A stretch of 64,000 nt of DNA from Corynebacterium minutissimum (GTDB lineage: Bacteria; Actinomycetota; Actinomycetes; Mycobacteriales; Mycobacteriaceae), in NCBI RefSeq assembly GCF_016889765.1, contig NZ_CP069533.1:496001-560000 (forward strand). Reading direction: 5' to 3'. Below the pieces are notes generated by a model. The model worked only from the letters and a program-made list of their open reading frames with translations. It was not told the DNA's origin and ran no database searches. Position 1 is the first letter of the stretch, and each line of letters starts with the position of its first letter. Of this stretch, positions 45,752 through 54,694 are shown piece after piece. Position numbers and translations under genes: made by a program.

Positions 45752-46189
45752 TTACTGCGCCGGGTTAGATTCGGCGACGATGGGCCCCACCGCAGGGGTG
45801 ACGAGGCCGGCGTCGAAAGCAGCGAGCGTACCCGCGGCATCCTCCTTGGTTATTTTGTTGTTGGCCACGGCTTTATCCAGCTCAGCTTTGAGAATTTGGC
45901 GGGAGCGGTACACATCTGAGGACACCGAGAGGATTCCGCGCGGTACTGATTCCGCAGGGATGCCGAGCGCTTCTGCCAACGCCACGATGCGGTCTTGCTC
46001 CGCGGGATCTACGTACGCGTTAAGCGATTGGTCTTGGGGCACTCCACCATCGACGACGTCCTTGACGGTGAGGGTGCCGTCCGGGGTTTGCTGACGCTCC
46101 GTCACCCACCAGCCGGTGACGATAGCGGCGATGATCGCCAGCACCACCGCGATCCACACAGCGATGATCTGCTTGGACTTCACGCCCAT
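45752..46189 (-). CDS. Membrane-anchored hypothetical protein
   Basis: A 145-residue protein with one N-terminal helix (IIAVWIAVVLAIIAAIVTGW) and an extracytoplasmic domain. The domain contains NAYVDPAEQDRIVALAEALG and SRQILKAELDKAVANN, mostly helical. No lipobox and no catalytic motif are visible. It lies in the stretch between thrC and glnE, which holds small conserved corynebacterial genes of unknown role. Confidence 0.8.
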   Translation of the reverse strand: MGVKSKQIIAVWIAVVLAIIAAIVTGWWVTERQQTPDGTLTVKDVVDGGVPQDQSLNAYVDPAEQDRIVALAEALGIPAESVPRGILSVSSDVYRSRQILKAELDKAVANNKITKEDAAGTLAAFDAGLVTPAVGPIVAESNPAQ

Positions 46190-46217
46190 CAGTCTAGTTC
46201 TCTTTCATCCGCACGGT

Positions 46218-46535
46218 TTAATCCGTGTCGGGACCAAAGGATCCAAAGGAGCCACCACGTGGTGGATACGGCGGGTCAAGACGCTCGGAGAGGGCATCAA
46301 TGATGGAACGGATGGTGTGTTCCGCGACGGGACGGTCGACGTGTGAGCGCTGGCGTGCTCCCGTCTGCGGTTCAACGGGGCGCACGCGTGGGTTATCGAC
46401 GTCCACCCGCATCACCGTTCCGTCCACAATGAGGGCTGCGTGCGGATCACTATCGGCTGCTCGCGCTGCGGCAAGAAATGCTTCGAGGTCGGCGAGGGTG
46501 GCATCTTTCAGGTCAAGGGAAAGGTTAAGGCTCAT
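46218..46535 (-). CDS. Hypothetical protein
   Basis: A 105-residue soluble protein. The first half (LKDATLADLEAFLAAARAAD) is helical and acidic and is followed by VDGTVMRVDVDNPRV. The C-terminus is Pro-, Gly- and Phe-rich (PPYPPRGGSFGSFGPDTD). A GAAGGAAC ribosome site precedes the ATG. I recognise no family. It lies 29 bases upstream of the membrane-anchored gene, so the two are probably co-transcribed. About 120 bases between it and glnE hold no other feature. Confidence 0.75.
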   Translation of the reverse strand: MSLNLSLDLKDATLADLEAFLAAARAADSDPHAALIVDGTVMRVDVDNPRVRPVEPQTGARQRSHVDRPVAEHTIRSIIDALSERLDPPYPPRGGSFGSFGPDTD

Positions 46536-46657
46536 GATGTAGTGTTCCTTCTCGGCGGATTGTATGGGGAGAGGTCTGTGGTTCTGTGGGTCTCTGGTTT
46601 TGCACGGAGGGAAAGTCTTTTCCTAGTACTAAGGATATAGATTTTTAGCGACTCGGT

Positions 46658-49600
46658 TTAGTCATGTTCAAAGGACTCCGCTTCTCCCCAGAACACCTCA
46701 TCCACCACTTTGCGGGCATGGCGCGTGACTTTGAGATAGTGCTCGAGGAAATCTTGGTTATTCTCTGGCGCCCATCCAGCAGCACCGGCGACCTGTGCCA
46801 ATTGCGGCCCTGGTGCCGGTAGTTGGTCCACGCGTTTGCCGCGGACAAGGACTAAAGCATTACGGGCATCGGTGGCCAATAGCCAGGCTTCACGCAGGTC
46901 CTGGACTTGCTGCACCGGAATAACTTCATGTTCCTCCAGCGCATCCAGCACGCGGAGCGTAGAAGGATCATGTAACTCCGGTACCTCGTGTGCATGCATC
47001 ATTTGCAGCAGCTGCACGGTCCACTCGATATCGGTCAGACCACCTCGCCCCAGCTTGGTGTGGGTATTGCGGTCAGCACCGCGCGGCAGGCGCTCATTAT
47101 CTACGCGAGCCTTCATTCGGCGAATATCGCGCAGCGTTTTCTCGCTCGCTCCTTTGTCTGGATAGCGGAACTCATCAATCATGGTCATAAACCGCTCTCC
47201 TACGCCCTCATCGCCGGCAACGAACGCGGCGCGCAACAGCGCCTGCATCTCCCAGGATTCACCCCAACGCGAGTAGTAGCGCTCGTAGGATTCAATCGAG
47301 CGGGCTACTGCACCTGACCTTCCTTCAGGCCGCAGGCCCAAATCGACCTCTAGCGGTGGGTCTCCGGAGGGCTTAGCCAGGCGGCGACGCAGTTTGTCGA
47401 TCATGCTAATGGCCCACGCCATAGCCTCTGATTCTTCGTTTCCTTCTTCGGGCTCAGCAACGACGATGACGTCAGCGTCCGAACCAAAGCCCAGCTCCAT
47501 TCCGCCTAGACGCCCCATACCGATGACCGCGATGCGTGCAGGAGGTTCCGCGTCCTCGTTGTCTATCCGCCACGCGCGAACTTCAGCCCTCAGTGCAGCC
47601 TCGAGGACGGCATTCCAGATCGTGGAAAGCTCGTGGCACACCTGTTGCACTGGCAGGAATCCGAGGAGGTCAGCTGATGCAATGCGGGCAAGCTCCACGC
47701 GGCGCAATGACCTGGCCACTGCCACGGCCTTATCCGGATTGGCATGGCGTTTGGTCGAATTAATGAGTGCCTTCGACACCTGCTCCGGCTTAGTCTCCAA
47801 CAGCTTTGGCCCGGCTGCGCCATCAGAAAGCTGCTTGACCACATCCGGCGCCTTGATGATGAGCTCCGACGTAAACGGCGAGGTGCCCAAAATCTTCATT
47901 AGGCGTTGACCCACGACGCCTTCATCACGCAGCATGCGCAGGAACCAGTTTCGGTCATAGGCCGCTTCCGAAAGTTTGCGGTAGTTCAGCAGCCCCATGT
48001 CAGGGTCTGCAGTAGAGGAGAGCCATTCCATCAGCGTGGGCAGCAAAATGGCTTGGATACGGGCCTTGCGTGAGCTGCCCGCCGCCAAGGAGGTAAGATG
48101 CTCGAAAGCACGCTCTGGGTGCCGGTATCCCAATGCTGCCAGCTGCAGGAGTGCGGCTTCTCGGGAAAGTTTGAGCTCATCCGCGGACATCGACGCCACA
48201 GAGTTGAGAAGCGGGCGATAGAACAGGCGCGAGTGCAGTTCCGAAATGAGCAGGCGGACTTTGCGCAGATGCTCATTCATCCTGTCCGCGGCTGACTGTT
48301 GGCCATGGGAATGGAAGCCTGCATTAATAGCAAGCCACTTCAGCGCAGCGGCATCATCGTTGGCCGGCATCGTGTGTGTACGACGGAATCGCTCCAGCTG
48401 CAGGCGGTGCTCCAGCAACCGCAAGAACTCATAGGCTTCGATGAGCTGCGTGCCGTCTTCGCGGCCCACATAACCCGCGCGTACAAGTGCTGCGAGTGCA
48501 TCGACCGTGGCCAACGAACGTAGCGTTTCATCAGAGCGCCCATGCACCAACTGAAGCAATTGCACTGCGAACTCAACATCACGCAAGCCACCTTCGCCGA
48601 GTTTGAGCTCACGCTGGCGCATATCCTCTGGCACGTTCTCGAGGACGCGACGACGCATGGCTTGGACATCTTCAACAAAGGACTCTCGCTGGGAGGCTGT
48701 CCAGACCATGGGGCCGATTTCTTTGAGGTAGTCCTCCCCGAGCGGGAGATACCCGGTCTGCGGACGTGCCTTGAGCTGTGCCTGGAACTCCCATGTTTCT
48801 GCCCATCGCTTGTAATAAGCAACGTGCGAATCCAGGGTTCGTACTAGTGCTCCAGACTTTCCCTCAGGCCGTAGGTTCGCGTCGACTTCGAAGAAGCAGG
48901 CCGAACCGATGCGGTTGAACTCTGATGCCAGGCGCGTCACCCGGGGCGCGGCGTCCGAACCGACAAAGATGACGTCAACGTCTGAGATGAAGTTGAGCTC
49001 CCCCGCTCCACACTTACCCATTGCCAGAACGGCCAGTTGCGCATCGAGTGGTTCATCACCATAGACAGCGCGAACTGCGCAGGCCAGGGCAGCTGTTAGT
49101 GCGGCGTCTGCCAGCGCCGTCGTAAGCCGCGTTACCTCGCGGAAACCGACGCGGGGTTGCGGTCGCGACTGCCCCTTTCGCGAGTGAAAAGTACCGGCGA
49201 GGTCGTGCGCGGCAATGCGCATCATCAGGGTGCGATATACCGTTTTCAGCTGCGCCTTATGGTCCCCTGGCTGGGCGCGATAGGTTCCCGGAGTCGTCAA
49301 GTCTTCGCTCGCGGTATCGGGACGCTCTGGTGCATCAACGAAGGTTGCGGGTTCTGCTCCCACCGTGGTGAGAAGGGTGTGAAGCATCTCAGTAGGCGTA
49401 GGCAACGCTCGCTGCAGTTCCTTCCACGTCTCCGGGTGCGCTGCAAGATGGTCACCAAAGGCCGATGAACCGCCAAGTAGTGCGATAAGACGAACTCGAA
49501 AGGTTTCATCTTCCCGCATTGCGGTAACGACCTCTGGCGCTCCGTCAACGACCCGCATGAGAGTATTGAGCGCCATGTCTGGATCGCCTGCTGCAGCCAA

Positions 49601-49717
49601 AGTCCACAGCAGATCGAGTGACTCGGCGTTATCCCACCCCAAGTGAGCAAGGTCTTCAGCAGCGGTCGGTCTCGTCAGACCAAGAGTTGCTGGTGACGGT
49701 ACAGATGCAGGGCGCAT
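46658..49717 (-). CDS. glnE: Bifunctional glutamine synthetase adenylyltransferase/deadenylase
   Basis: A 1019-residue enzyme with two nucleotidyltransferase modules. The first has MGKCGAGELNFISDVDVIFV near residue 250 and the second MGRLGGMELGFGSDADVIVV near 740. Each shows the Gly and Asp-x-Asp metal site and is followed by a helical GlnE-type domain. It adds AMP to, or removes AMP from, the tyrosine of GlnA, switching it off when nitrogen is plentiful. It lies seven bases after glnA2 in the same direction, the usual actinobacterial arrangement. Confidence 0.97.
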   Translation of the reverse strand: MRPASVPSPATLGLTRPTAAEDLAHLGWDNAESLDLLWTLAAAGDPDMALNTLMRVVDGAPEVVTAMREDETFRVRLIALLGGSSAFGDHLAAHPETWKELQRALPTPTEMLHTLLTTVGAEPATFVDAPERPDTASEDLTTPGTYRAQPGDHKAQLKTVYRTLMMRIAAHDLAGTFHSRKGQSRPQPRVGFREVTRLTTALADAALTAALACAVRAVYGDEPLDAQLAVLAMGKCGAGELNFISDVDVIFVGSDAAPRVTRLASEFNRIGSACFFEVDANLRPEGKSGALVRTLDSHVAYYKRWAETWEFQAQLKARPQTGYLPLGEDYLKEIGPMVWTASQRESFVEDVQAMRRRVLENVPEDMRQRELKLGEGGLRDVEFAVQLLQLVHGRSDETLRSLATVDALAALVRAGYVGREDGTQLIEAYEFLRLLEHRLQLERFRRTHTMPANDDAAALKWLAINAGFHSHGQQSAADRMNEHLRKVRLLISELHSRLFYRPLLNSVASMSADELKLSREAALLQLAALGYRHPERAFEHLTSLAAGSSRKARIQAILLPTLMEWLSSTADPDMGLLNYRKLSEAAYDRNWFLRMLRDEGVVGQRLMKILGTSPFTSELIIKAPDVVKQLSDGAAGPKLLETKPEQVSKALINSTKRHANPDKAVAVARSLRRVELARIASADLLGFLPVQQVCHELSTIWNAVLEAALRAEVRAWRIDNEDAEPPARIAVIGMGRLGGMELGFGSDADVIVVAEPEEGNEESEAMAWAISMIDKLRRRLAKPSGDPPLEVDLGLRPEGRSGAVARSIESYERYYSRWGESWEMQALLRAAFVAGDEGVGERFMTMIDEFRYPDKGASEKTLRDIRRMKARVDNERLPRGADRNTHTKLGRGGLTDIEWTVQLLQMMHAHEVPELHDPSTLRVLDALEEHEVIPVQQVQDLREAWLLATDARNALVLVRGKRVDQLPAPGPQLAQVAGAAGWAPENNQDFLEHYLKVTRHARKVVDEVFWGEAESFEHD

Positions 49718-49724
49718 GCTTCTC

Positions 49725-51062
49725 CTAGAAGTTCAGGTTGTGGCGAAGTTCAAAGGCCGTAATCTGCTGCTGATACTCGTGCCATTCATCCCACTTAGCG
49801 CGCAGAAAGTACTCGAAGACATGCTCACCTAAGACTTCCGCCATAAACTCAGAGCGCTCAAACTCACGAAGTGCCTGATCCAAGCTGGTTGGCAAATCCT
49901 TGTAGCCCATTGCAAGGCGTTCCCGGCGCGTCAGCTGGTGGACATCGTCTTCTGCTGGATCTCCGAGCTCGTAGCCTTCCTTAATCCCGCGAAGACCTGC
50001 GGCGAGCAGCACCGCGTAACCCAAGTAGGGATTCATTGCCGAATCCAGCGAACGGATCTCTACTCGGCGCGACATTTCCTTGGACAGTCGGTAGGTGGGA
50101 ACACGCACAAGTGCAGAGCGGTTTGAAACACCCCAGGTCACTGACCCCGGTGCTTCGCTGCCGAACATGAGGCGCTTGTAGGAGTTCGTCCACTGGTTGG
50201 TGATTGCAGTCATTTCGACGGCATGCTCGAGAATTCCCGCAATAAACTGCTTTGCCGTTTCCGACAGAGAAATTTCGTCATCCGGATCGTGGAAGGCATT
50301 CGAGTCACCTTCAAAGAGACTCAAGTGCGTATGCATACCGGAGCCCGAACGATGCTCAAAAGGTTTGGGCATAAAGGTGGCATGCACGCCTTGCTGGGAG
50401 GCCACCTCCTTGATGACGTATCGGAACGTCATAATGTGGTCTGCCATCGTCAGTACATCCGCATGGCGGAGGTCAATTTCCTGCTGCCCTGGGGCGGTTT
50501 CATGGTGGCTAAATTCCGTAGCGATCCCCATGGACTCCAATGCATACATGGAGCGACGACGAAAGCTTGGCGCGTTGTCATGAGTAGCTTGGTCGAAGTA
50601 CCCGCCATTGTCAGTTGCAACGAGGTTATTGATATCGCGGGCATCTTCGAGAAGATAAAACTCAACTTCTGGCGAGGCCATGCAGGTGAAGCCCTCGTTG
50701 GCAGCCTCAGTGACCTGACGGCGCAGAATATGGCGTGGATCCACCATCGAGGGTTGGCCATCAGGCTGGGCAATATCGCAGAACATGCGCGCCGACGAGA
50801 GCTCTGGTTCGCCCTTATCGAAGGGCATGATCTGGAATGTCGACGGGTCCGGCATCGCGATGGTGTCTGCCTCAGAGATACGCGAGAACCCCTCGACCGA
50901 TGAGCCATCGAAGCCAACACCTTCCTCAAACGCAGATTCCAGTTCCGAGGGGCTCATCACCACGGATTTCAAGGCGCCCAGGATGTCGGTGAACCACAGA
51001 CGGATGAAGCGGATATCGCGTTCTTCAACCGTGCGGAGGACGAATTCGTGTTGGCTGTTCAT
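49725..51062 (-). CDS. glnA2: Glutamine synthetase-like protein GlnA2
   Basis: A 445-residue GS of the shorter class. Motifs are VGFDGSSVEGFSR, MASPEVEFYLL and MPKPFEHRSGSGMHTH. The region that holds the adenylylation tyrosine in GlnA reads HQLTRRERLAMG, so it should not be regulated by GlnE even though the genes are adjacent. In C. glutamicum GlnA2 contributes little to nitrogen assimilation. Here it is complete. It is divergent from a DUF2786 gene with 191 bases between. Confidence 0.95.
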   Translation of the reverse strand: MNSQHEFVLRTVEERDIRFIRLWFTDILGALKSVVMSPSELESAFEEGVGFDGSSVEGFSRISEADTIAMPDPSTFQIMPFDKGEPELSSARMFCDIAQPDGQPSMVDPRHILRRQVTEAANEGFTCMASPEVEFYLLEDARDINNLVATDNGGYFDQATHDNAPSFRRRSMYALESMGIATEFSHHETAPGQQEIDLRHADVLTMADHIMTFRYVIKEVASQQGVHATFMPKPFEHRSGSGMHTHLSLFEGDSNAFHDPDDEISLSETAKQFIAGILEHAVEMTAITNQWTNSYKRLMFGSEAPGSVTWGVSNRSALVRVPTYRLSKEMSRRVEIRSLDSAMNPYLGYAVLLAAGLRGIKEGYELGDPAEDDVHQLTRRERLAMGYKDLPTSLDQALREFERSEFMAEVLGEHVFEYFLRAKWDEWHEYQQQITAFELRHNLNF

Positions 51063-51253
51063 GATTTAAACCCTACCGGCGGGTGCTGCACTCCAGCCGT
51101 AAGTTGCCGTGATTGCCCCCGCGCCGCCAAACGTTCTTCCTGTTCGCAAGAGTAACTCGGGGGCAAAGCTTTTCGAACCAACAAACGCTAATCCAAACAG
51201 CATGCTTGAATGGCACCACATCACGAACACATGTACCAAAAAGAAGGGCAATC

Positions 51254-52327
51254 ATGAACTCTTACCACTCAGCTCTCAGCGACCGAGCTATCGAACTCGT
51301 CATTAACGCCGCTCAACGGGGCTGGTCTCCCAAGGACCTCCTCCATGTACTTGGAAACTACTGCTACCCCACTATCTACCGCGCCGCTGGACGGATACCG
51401 GCCCACATTACGTCTACGGTTCTCCGCAAAGAGTGGCTAACCCTTGAACCCCCGACATCCATGAGTATGAGCACTCAAGAGGTGGAAACACTCGTTGAAG
51501 AGGTAACGAGGCTTCCTTGGTTGCGTGACGTCGACGTTCTCGCGGAAGAGACCACTTCGAGACCTTCACGCGATAGCAAAGAAGAGAAGATACGAGCCAA
51601 AATCATCAACCTCCTTAAGAAGGCAGAGTCGACTCCGTACGAGCAAGAAGCCAGTGCGCTTATCGCCAAAGCTCAAAGCCTTCAGCAACAGCACCGCCTC
51701 AACGGACTGTGCGGCGATTCCCCTCTGAAATTCGCCTCCAAACGAATTCACATCAGCGCGCCATACATTAACCATCAAGCGACGCTGCTCAGCGTCATCG
51801 CTGACAGGAATGGTTGCTCCGCTTTACAACTTCACCCTAAAGGGATCATCACGATCTTCGGCGCTGAGGATGACCTCGACCATGTCATTGATCTCTTCAT
51901 GTCACTTCAGCGCCAATGTGATTGGCATATGCGCCACGGTGAGCACGCCGAGATTGCGCAGCAGTTAGGAAATCTTGCTTCATACCGCCGAAGCTTTATT
52001 TTGTCCTACGCTTCCCGTATTGGAGAGCTGCTCGATGAAGCAAACCAGTCTTTTACGGCCCAGAACTCTGATGAAACTTGCGCAGGAAGGGCTGCCGAGG
52101 AAGATGAACAGGCAACTTTGGCTCTGACACGTCGCACCCTTAACGCTCTGGATCAGCGAAGACTCGACGCAGAGGCAATCCGTGACCGCTACTTCCCGCA
52201 CGCGCGGACTATATCTTTGGCTGTGGGAAGCCGTGCAGGCATGTCCGCGGGGGCGTCTGCAGCTGAAAAATCTCATCTCAGCGGTGATTCCGCAGGGGTG
52301 AAGGGGCGCCGGCAGCTAACACGCTAG
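51254..52327 (+). CDS. DUF2786 domain protein
   Basis: A 357-residue protein. The DUF2786 motif is near residues 118-160 (KIRAKIINLLKKAESTPYEQ, EASALIAKAQSLQQQH). A middle region ends in RSFILSYASRIGELLDEA, and the last 80 residues are polar with a basic end. I choose the ATG at 51254, which has an AAGGGC site. The role of the family is unknown. Some members occur near phage or nuclease genes. Base composition looks slightly less GC-rich than its neighbours, and it is absent from the gene order I recall for C. glutamicum, so it could be accessory. Confidence 0.82.
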   Translation: MNSYHSALSDRAIELVINAAQRGWSPKDLLHVLGNYCYPTIYRAAGRIPAHITSTVLRKEWLTLEPPTSMSMSTQEVETLVEEVTRLPWLRDVDVLAEETTSRPSRDSKEEKIRAKIINLLKKAESTPYEQEASALIAKAQSLQQQHRLNGLCGDSPLKFASKRIHISAPYINHQATLLSVIADRNGCSALQLHPKGIITIFGAEDDLDHVIDLFMSLQRQCDWHMRHGEHAEIAQQLGNLASYRRSFILSYASRIGELLDEANQSFTAQNSDETCAGRAAEEDEQATLALTRRTLNALDQRRLDAEAIRDRYFPHARTISLAVGSRAGMSAGASAAEKSHLSGDSAGVKGRRQLTR

Positions 52328-52438
52328 GCAAGAGGAAGGACACACAAATGAGTCCCGTACCCAGGTAAACTAGGTGCATAAGACAGGGCCATTTCCGCCC
52401 GACAATAAACAATCCATTCTGCCGACGAAGGTGTGTGT

Positions 52439-54160
52439 ATGTCTCCGAAGACGTTCTTAGAAGTCGAAGCCAAGTTCGCCGTGGACGAATCCACCCCGGT
52501 ACCTGATCTCACTCAGCTCGAAGAGGTCGCACGAGTCGCGGAAACTCGCCATCACTCAATGTCCGCGATTTACTACGACACCGAGGATCTCCGTCTTACT
52601 CATGCGAAGATCACGTTGCGTCGCCGTACAGGCGGCAATGATGATGGCTGGCACATCAAGATTCCAAGCGATGCGGGACGCACTGAGATTCGTGCCGAAT
52701 TGGGCGAACCGGTTGATGGGCGCTACGAGGTTCCGGCTGAGCTCATCCACGAAGTCCGCTCTGTGATCCGTAATCACCCTCTGGCGCCCATCGCGCAGGT
52801 AGACAACAACCGTACGGAGTTGTTGTTGGTCGACGAGGCTGACCAGCCTGTCGCGGAGTTCTGCGATGACCACGTCACCGGTTTCTCCTTCCTTCCCGGC
52901 GGCGTGCAGTGCGCGTGGCGCGAATGGGAAGTTGAACTCGCGGGAGAACTTCCTGCTACTAAGAAGGGCGGATCGCTCTTGCGTCACGCTACTTCGTTAC
53001 TTATTGGCTCTGGAGCCCGCGTGTCATCTTCCCCGTCGAAGCTGAAATCAGCTTTGGGTGACTCCATCAATAATGTTGAGCTGCCGCCGGCTCTCGCTGT
53101 GTCGAATCTCGATCCGGACTCCCCCGCTGCTGCTGTTGTAAACGCCCTGAAGGCTAACCGTGACAAGCTCGTGGAGTACGACCCACGTGTTCGCCGCGAC
53201 GAGTGGGATTCCGTCCACCAGATGCGCGTTGCTACTCGTGAGCTTCGCAGCCACCTCCAAACGTTCCACGGAATCGTTGTCGGTCCGGAAATTGAACGAC
53301 TGGAGTCGGATCTCAAGCAGCTGGCCAGCATGTTGGGCGTAGCCCGCGATGCAGAAGTCGTCGAAGAACGTTGGCAGAGCCTGCTCGCATCTGAGGATTC
53401 GGATGTACTAGATGCGGCCACTCGTGAGCACATCGCGCATGACATGGGCCGTGACTACCGCCGAGCCCACCGTCGCGTCATTGCCGCTCTAGATTCCGAC
53501 CAGTACCTTGATCTCCTCGATGCTCTCGATGCGTTCCTGGCCAACCCGCCAGTCGCGGGTGAGGACACCGAGCTCGAGGACAACGCAATCGATTCTGAGG
53601 CGGAGTCTGCAGCATCCGAATCGACAGAAAAGAATGAGACTCAAGAGCAGAAGGAGCAGCCGAAGGAATCCAAGCCGAAGCATGCTAAGAGCGAGGACGC
53701 GGAGCACCATGACCTCGATACGGTTATGGCGCTGCACCTCAACCAGGCGTATGACAAGTTGGTGAAGCGCCACAAGAAGGCGGTTAAGAACTGGGATAAC
53801 ACTGAGTTGACCTTGCATGAGCGTGAGGAGTACTTCCACGACATGCGTAAGGCTGCCAAGAAGCTGCGTTACGCCGCTGAGGCTGCGGGCTCTGCAACCA
53901 ATCTCAAGACTAAGGGCCTCTACAAGGCGTGCAAGAACATGCAGTCGGTCTTGGGTGACTTCCAGGATTCCGTCACGTCCCGAGACAAGCTCATTGAGCT
54001 TGCAGAAACGGCACGTCGCCGCGGCGAAGACACCTTTGGTTATGGTCTGCTCTACCAGCGTGAGCGCGCCATCGGCTTGGAAGCACTCGACGCCTACGCA
54101 GAGAGCTTCAAGGCGATTAAGTCGGCCTTTAAGCCGCTGCGTAAGAAGCTGGATAAGTAA
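52439..54160 (+). CDS. CYTH and CHAD domain protein
   Basis: A 573-residue fusion. The N-terminal CYTH domain begins FLEVEAKFAV (the ExExK motif) and spans about 1-195. The C-terminal CHAD domain has histidine-rich helices such as HQMRVATRELRSHL and HDMRKAAKKLRYAAE. CYTH enzymes hydrolyse triphosphates, and CHAD domains bind polyphosphate, so the fusion probably acts on polyphosphate. CHAD is split by an acidic and basic low-complexity insertion of about 50 residues (near 375-425, EAESAASESTEKNETQEQKE). I choose the ATG at 52439 over a GTG two codons earlier. Confidence 0.9.
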   Translation: MSPKTFLEVEAKFAVDESTPVPDLTQLEEVARVAETRHHSMSAIYYDTEDLRLTHAKITLRRRTGGNDDGWHIKIPSDAGRTEIRAELGEPVDGRYEVPAELIHEVRSVIRNHPLAPIAQVDNNRTELLLVDEADQPVAEFCDDHVTGFSFLPGGVQCAWREWEVELAGELPATKKGGSLLRHATSLLIGSGARVSSSPSKLKSALGDSINNVELPPALAVSNLDPDSPAAAVVNALKANRDKLVEYDPRVRRDEWDSVHQMRVATRELRSHLQTFHGIVVGPEIERLESDLKQLASMLGVARDAEVVEERWQSLLASEDSDVLDAATREHIAHDMGRDYRRAHRRVIAALDSDQYLDLLDALDAFLANPPVAGEDTELEDNAIDSEAESAASESTEKNETQEQKEQPKESKPKHAKSEDAEHHDLDTVMALHLNQAYDKLVKRHKKAVKNWDNTELTLHEREEYFHDMRKAAKKLRYAAEAAGSATNLKTKGLYKACKNMQSVLGDFQDSVTSRDKLIELAETARRRGEDTFGYGLLYQRERAIGLEALDAYAESFKAIKSAFKPLRKKLDK

Positions 54161-54195
54161 CTCTGCTTAGTCGAACGGTGTAGAACGACACTGAC

Positions 54196-54253
54196 CCCGC
54201 TGTTTCCCCTATCACCCAATGCACAAGGCACACGGTGGATGGGAATCAGCGGG
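54196..54253. terminator. Inverted repeat between convergent genes
   Basis: CCCGCTG with a nearby run of C pairs with a GGG run and CAGCGGG across a loop of about 30 bases. It lies between the CHAD gene and the small SPOR-like gene. No T tract follows, so it is a weak terminator candidate. Confidence 0.4.
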
Positions 54254-54292
54254 ATCTGTTCTTTGTCAGCAGTTGTGCTCAAAGGCGCTGCT

Positions 54293-54481
54293 TTAGTAGT
54301 CGTCTTCGGCTGCGTCCTCGGCATCGGCCGCGGCAGTGCGGGCGTTGGCAATCTCGATGGCCTGCTCGGCTTCCTCACGGGAGTCATAGGGGCCCATACG
54401 GTTTTCCCAGCCGGAAACCTTGCCCTGGGATACCTCACCGGTAGAGGGATCGTAGAACCACTTCTTGTCAGCGTCAGCCAT
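54293..54481 (-). CDS. Small conserved actinobacterial protein (SPOR-like)
   Basis: A 62-residue protein beginning MADADKKWFYDPSTGEVSQG. It has aromatic residues and a MGPYDSREEAEQAIEIA segment that resembles a short SPOR-type fold, and it ends in an acidic tail. Such small proteins are widespread in actinobacteria and often mislabelled methionine aminopeptidase. I choose the ATG at 54481 behind GAGAAGAC, rather than a start 11 codons earlier. The function is unknown. A peptidoglycan link is only suggested by the SPOR resemblance. Confidence 0.8.
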   Translation of the reverse strand: MADADKKWFYDPSTGEVSQGKVSGWENRMGPYDSREEAEQAIEIANARTAAADAEDAAEDDY

Positions 54482-54694
54482 TGTCTTCTCCATTCTGGGA
54501 TGCTCATCCCTCATTCAGTGAACCGCGGGAACTGGCTTACTTCTCTGGCACGGTGGCCAGAAAGGTGAGCTTTCGGTTCTCGGTGCACCCCACACTACAG
54601 ACCGGCAGCGCATCGTGCGGCTAGAATAGACAGGTCACTCTCTTCTGCCCCAGCGCAGAGAACCTATCGCCACCTGCAAAGGAGTACCTCCCCG

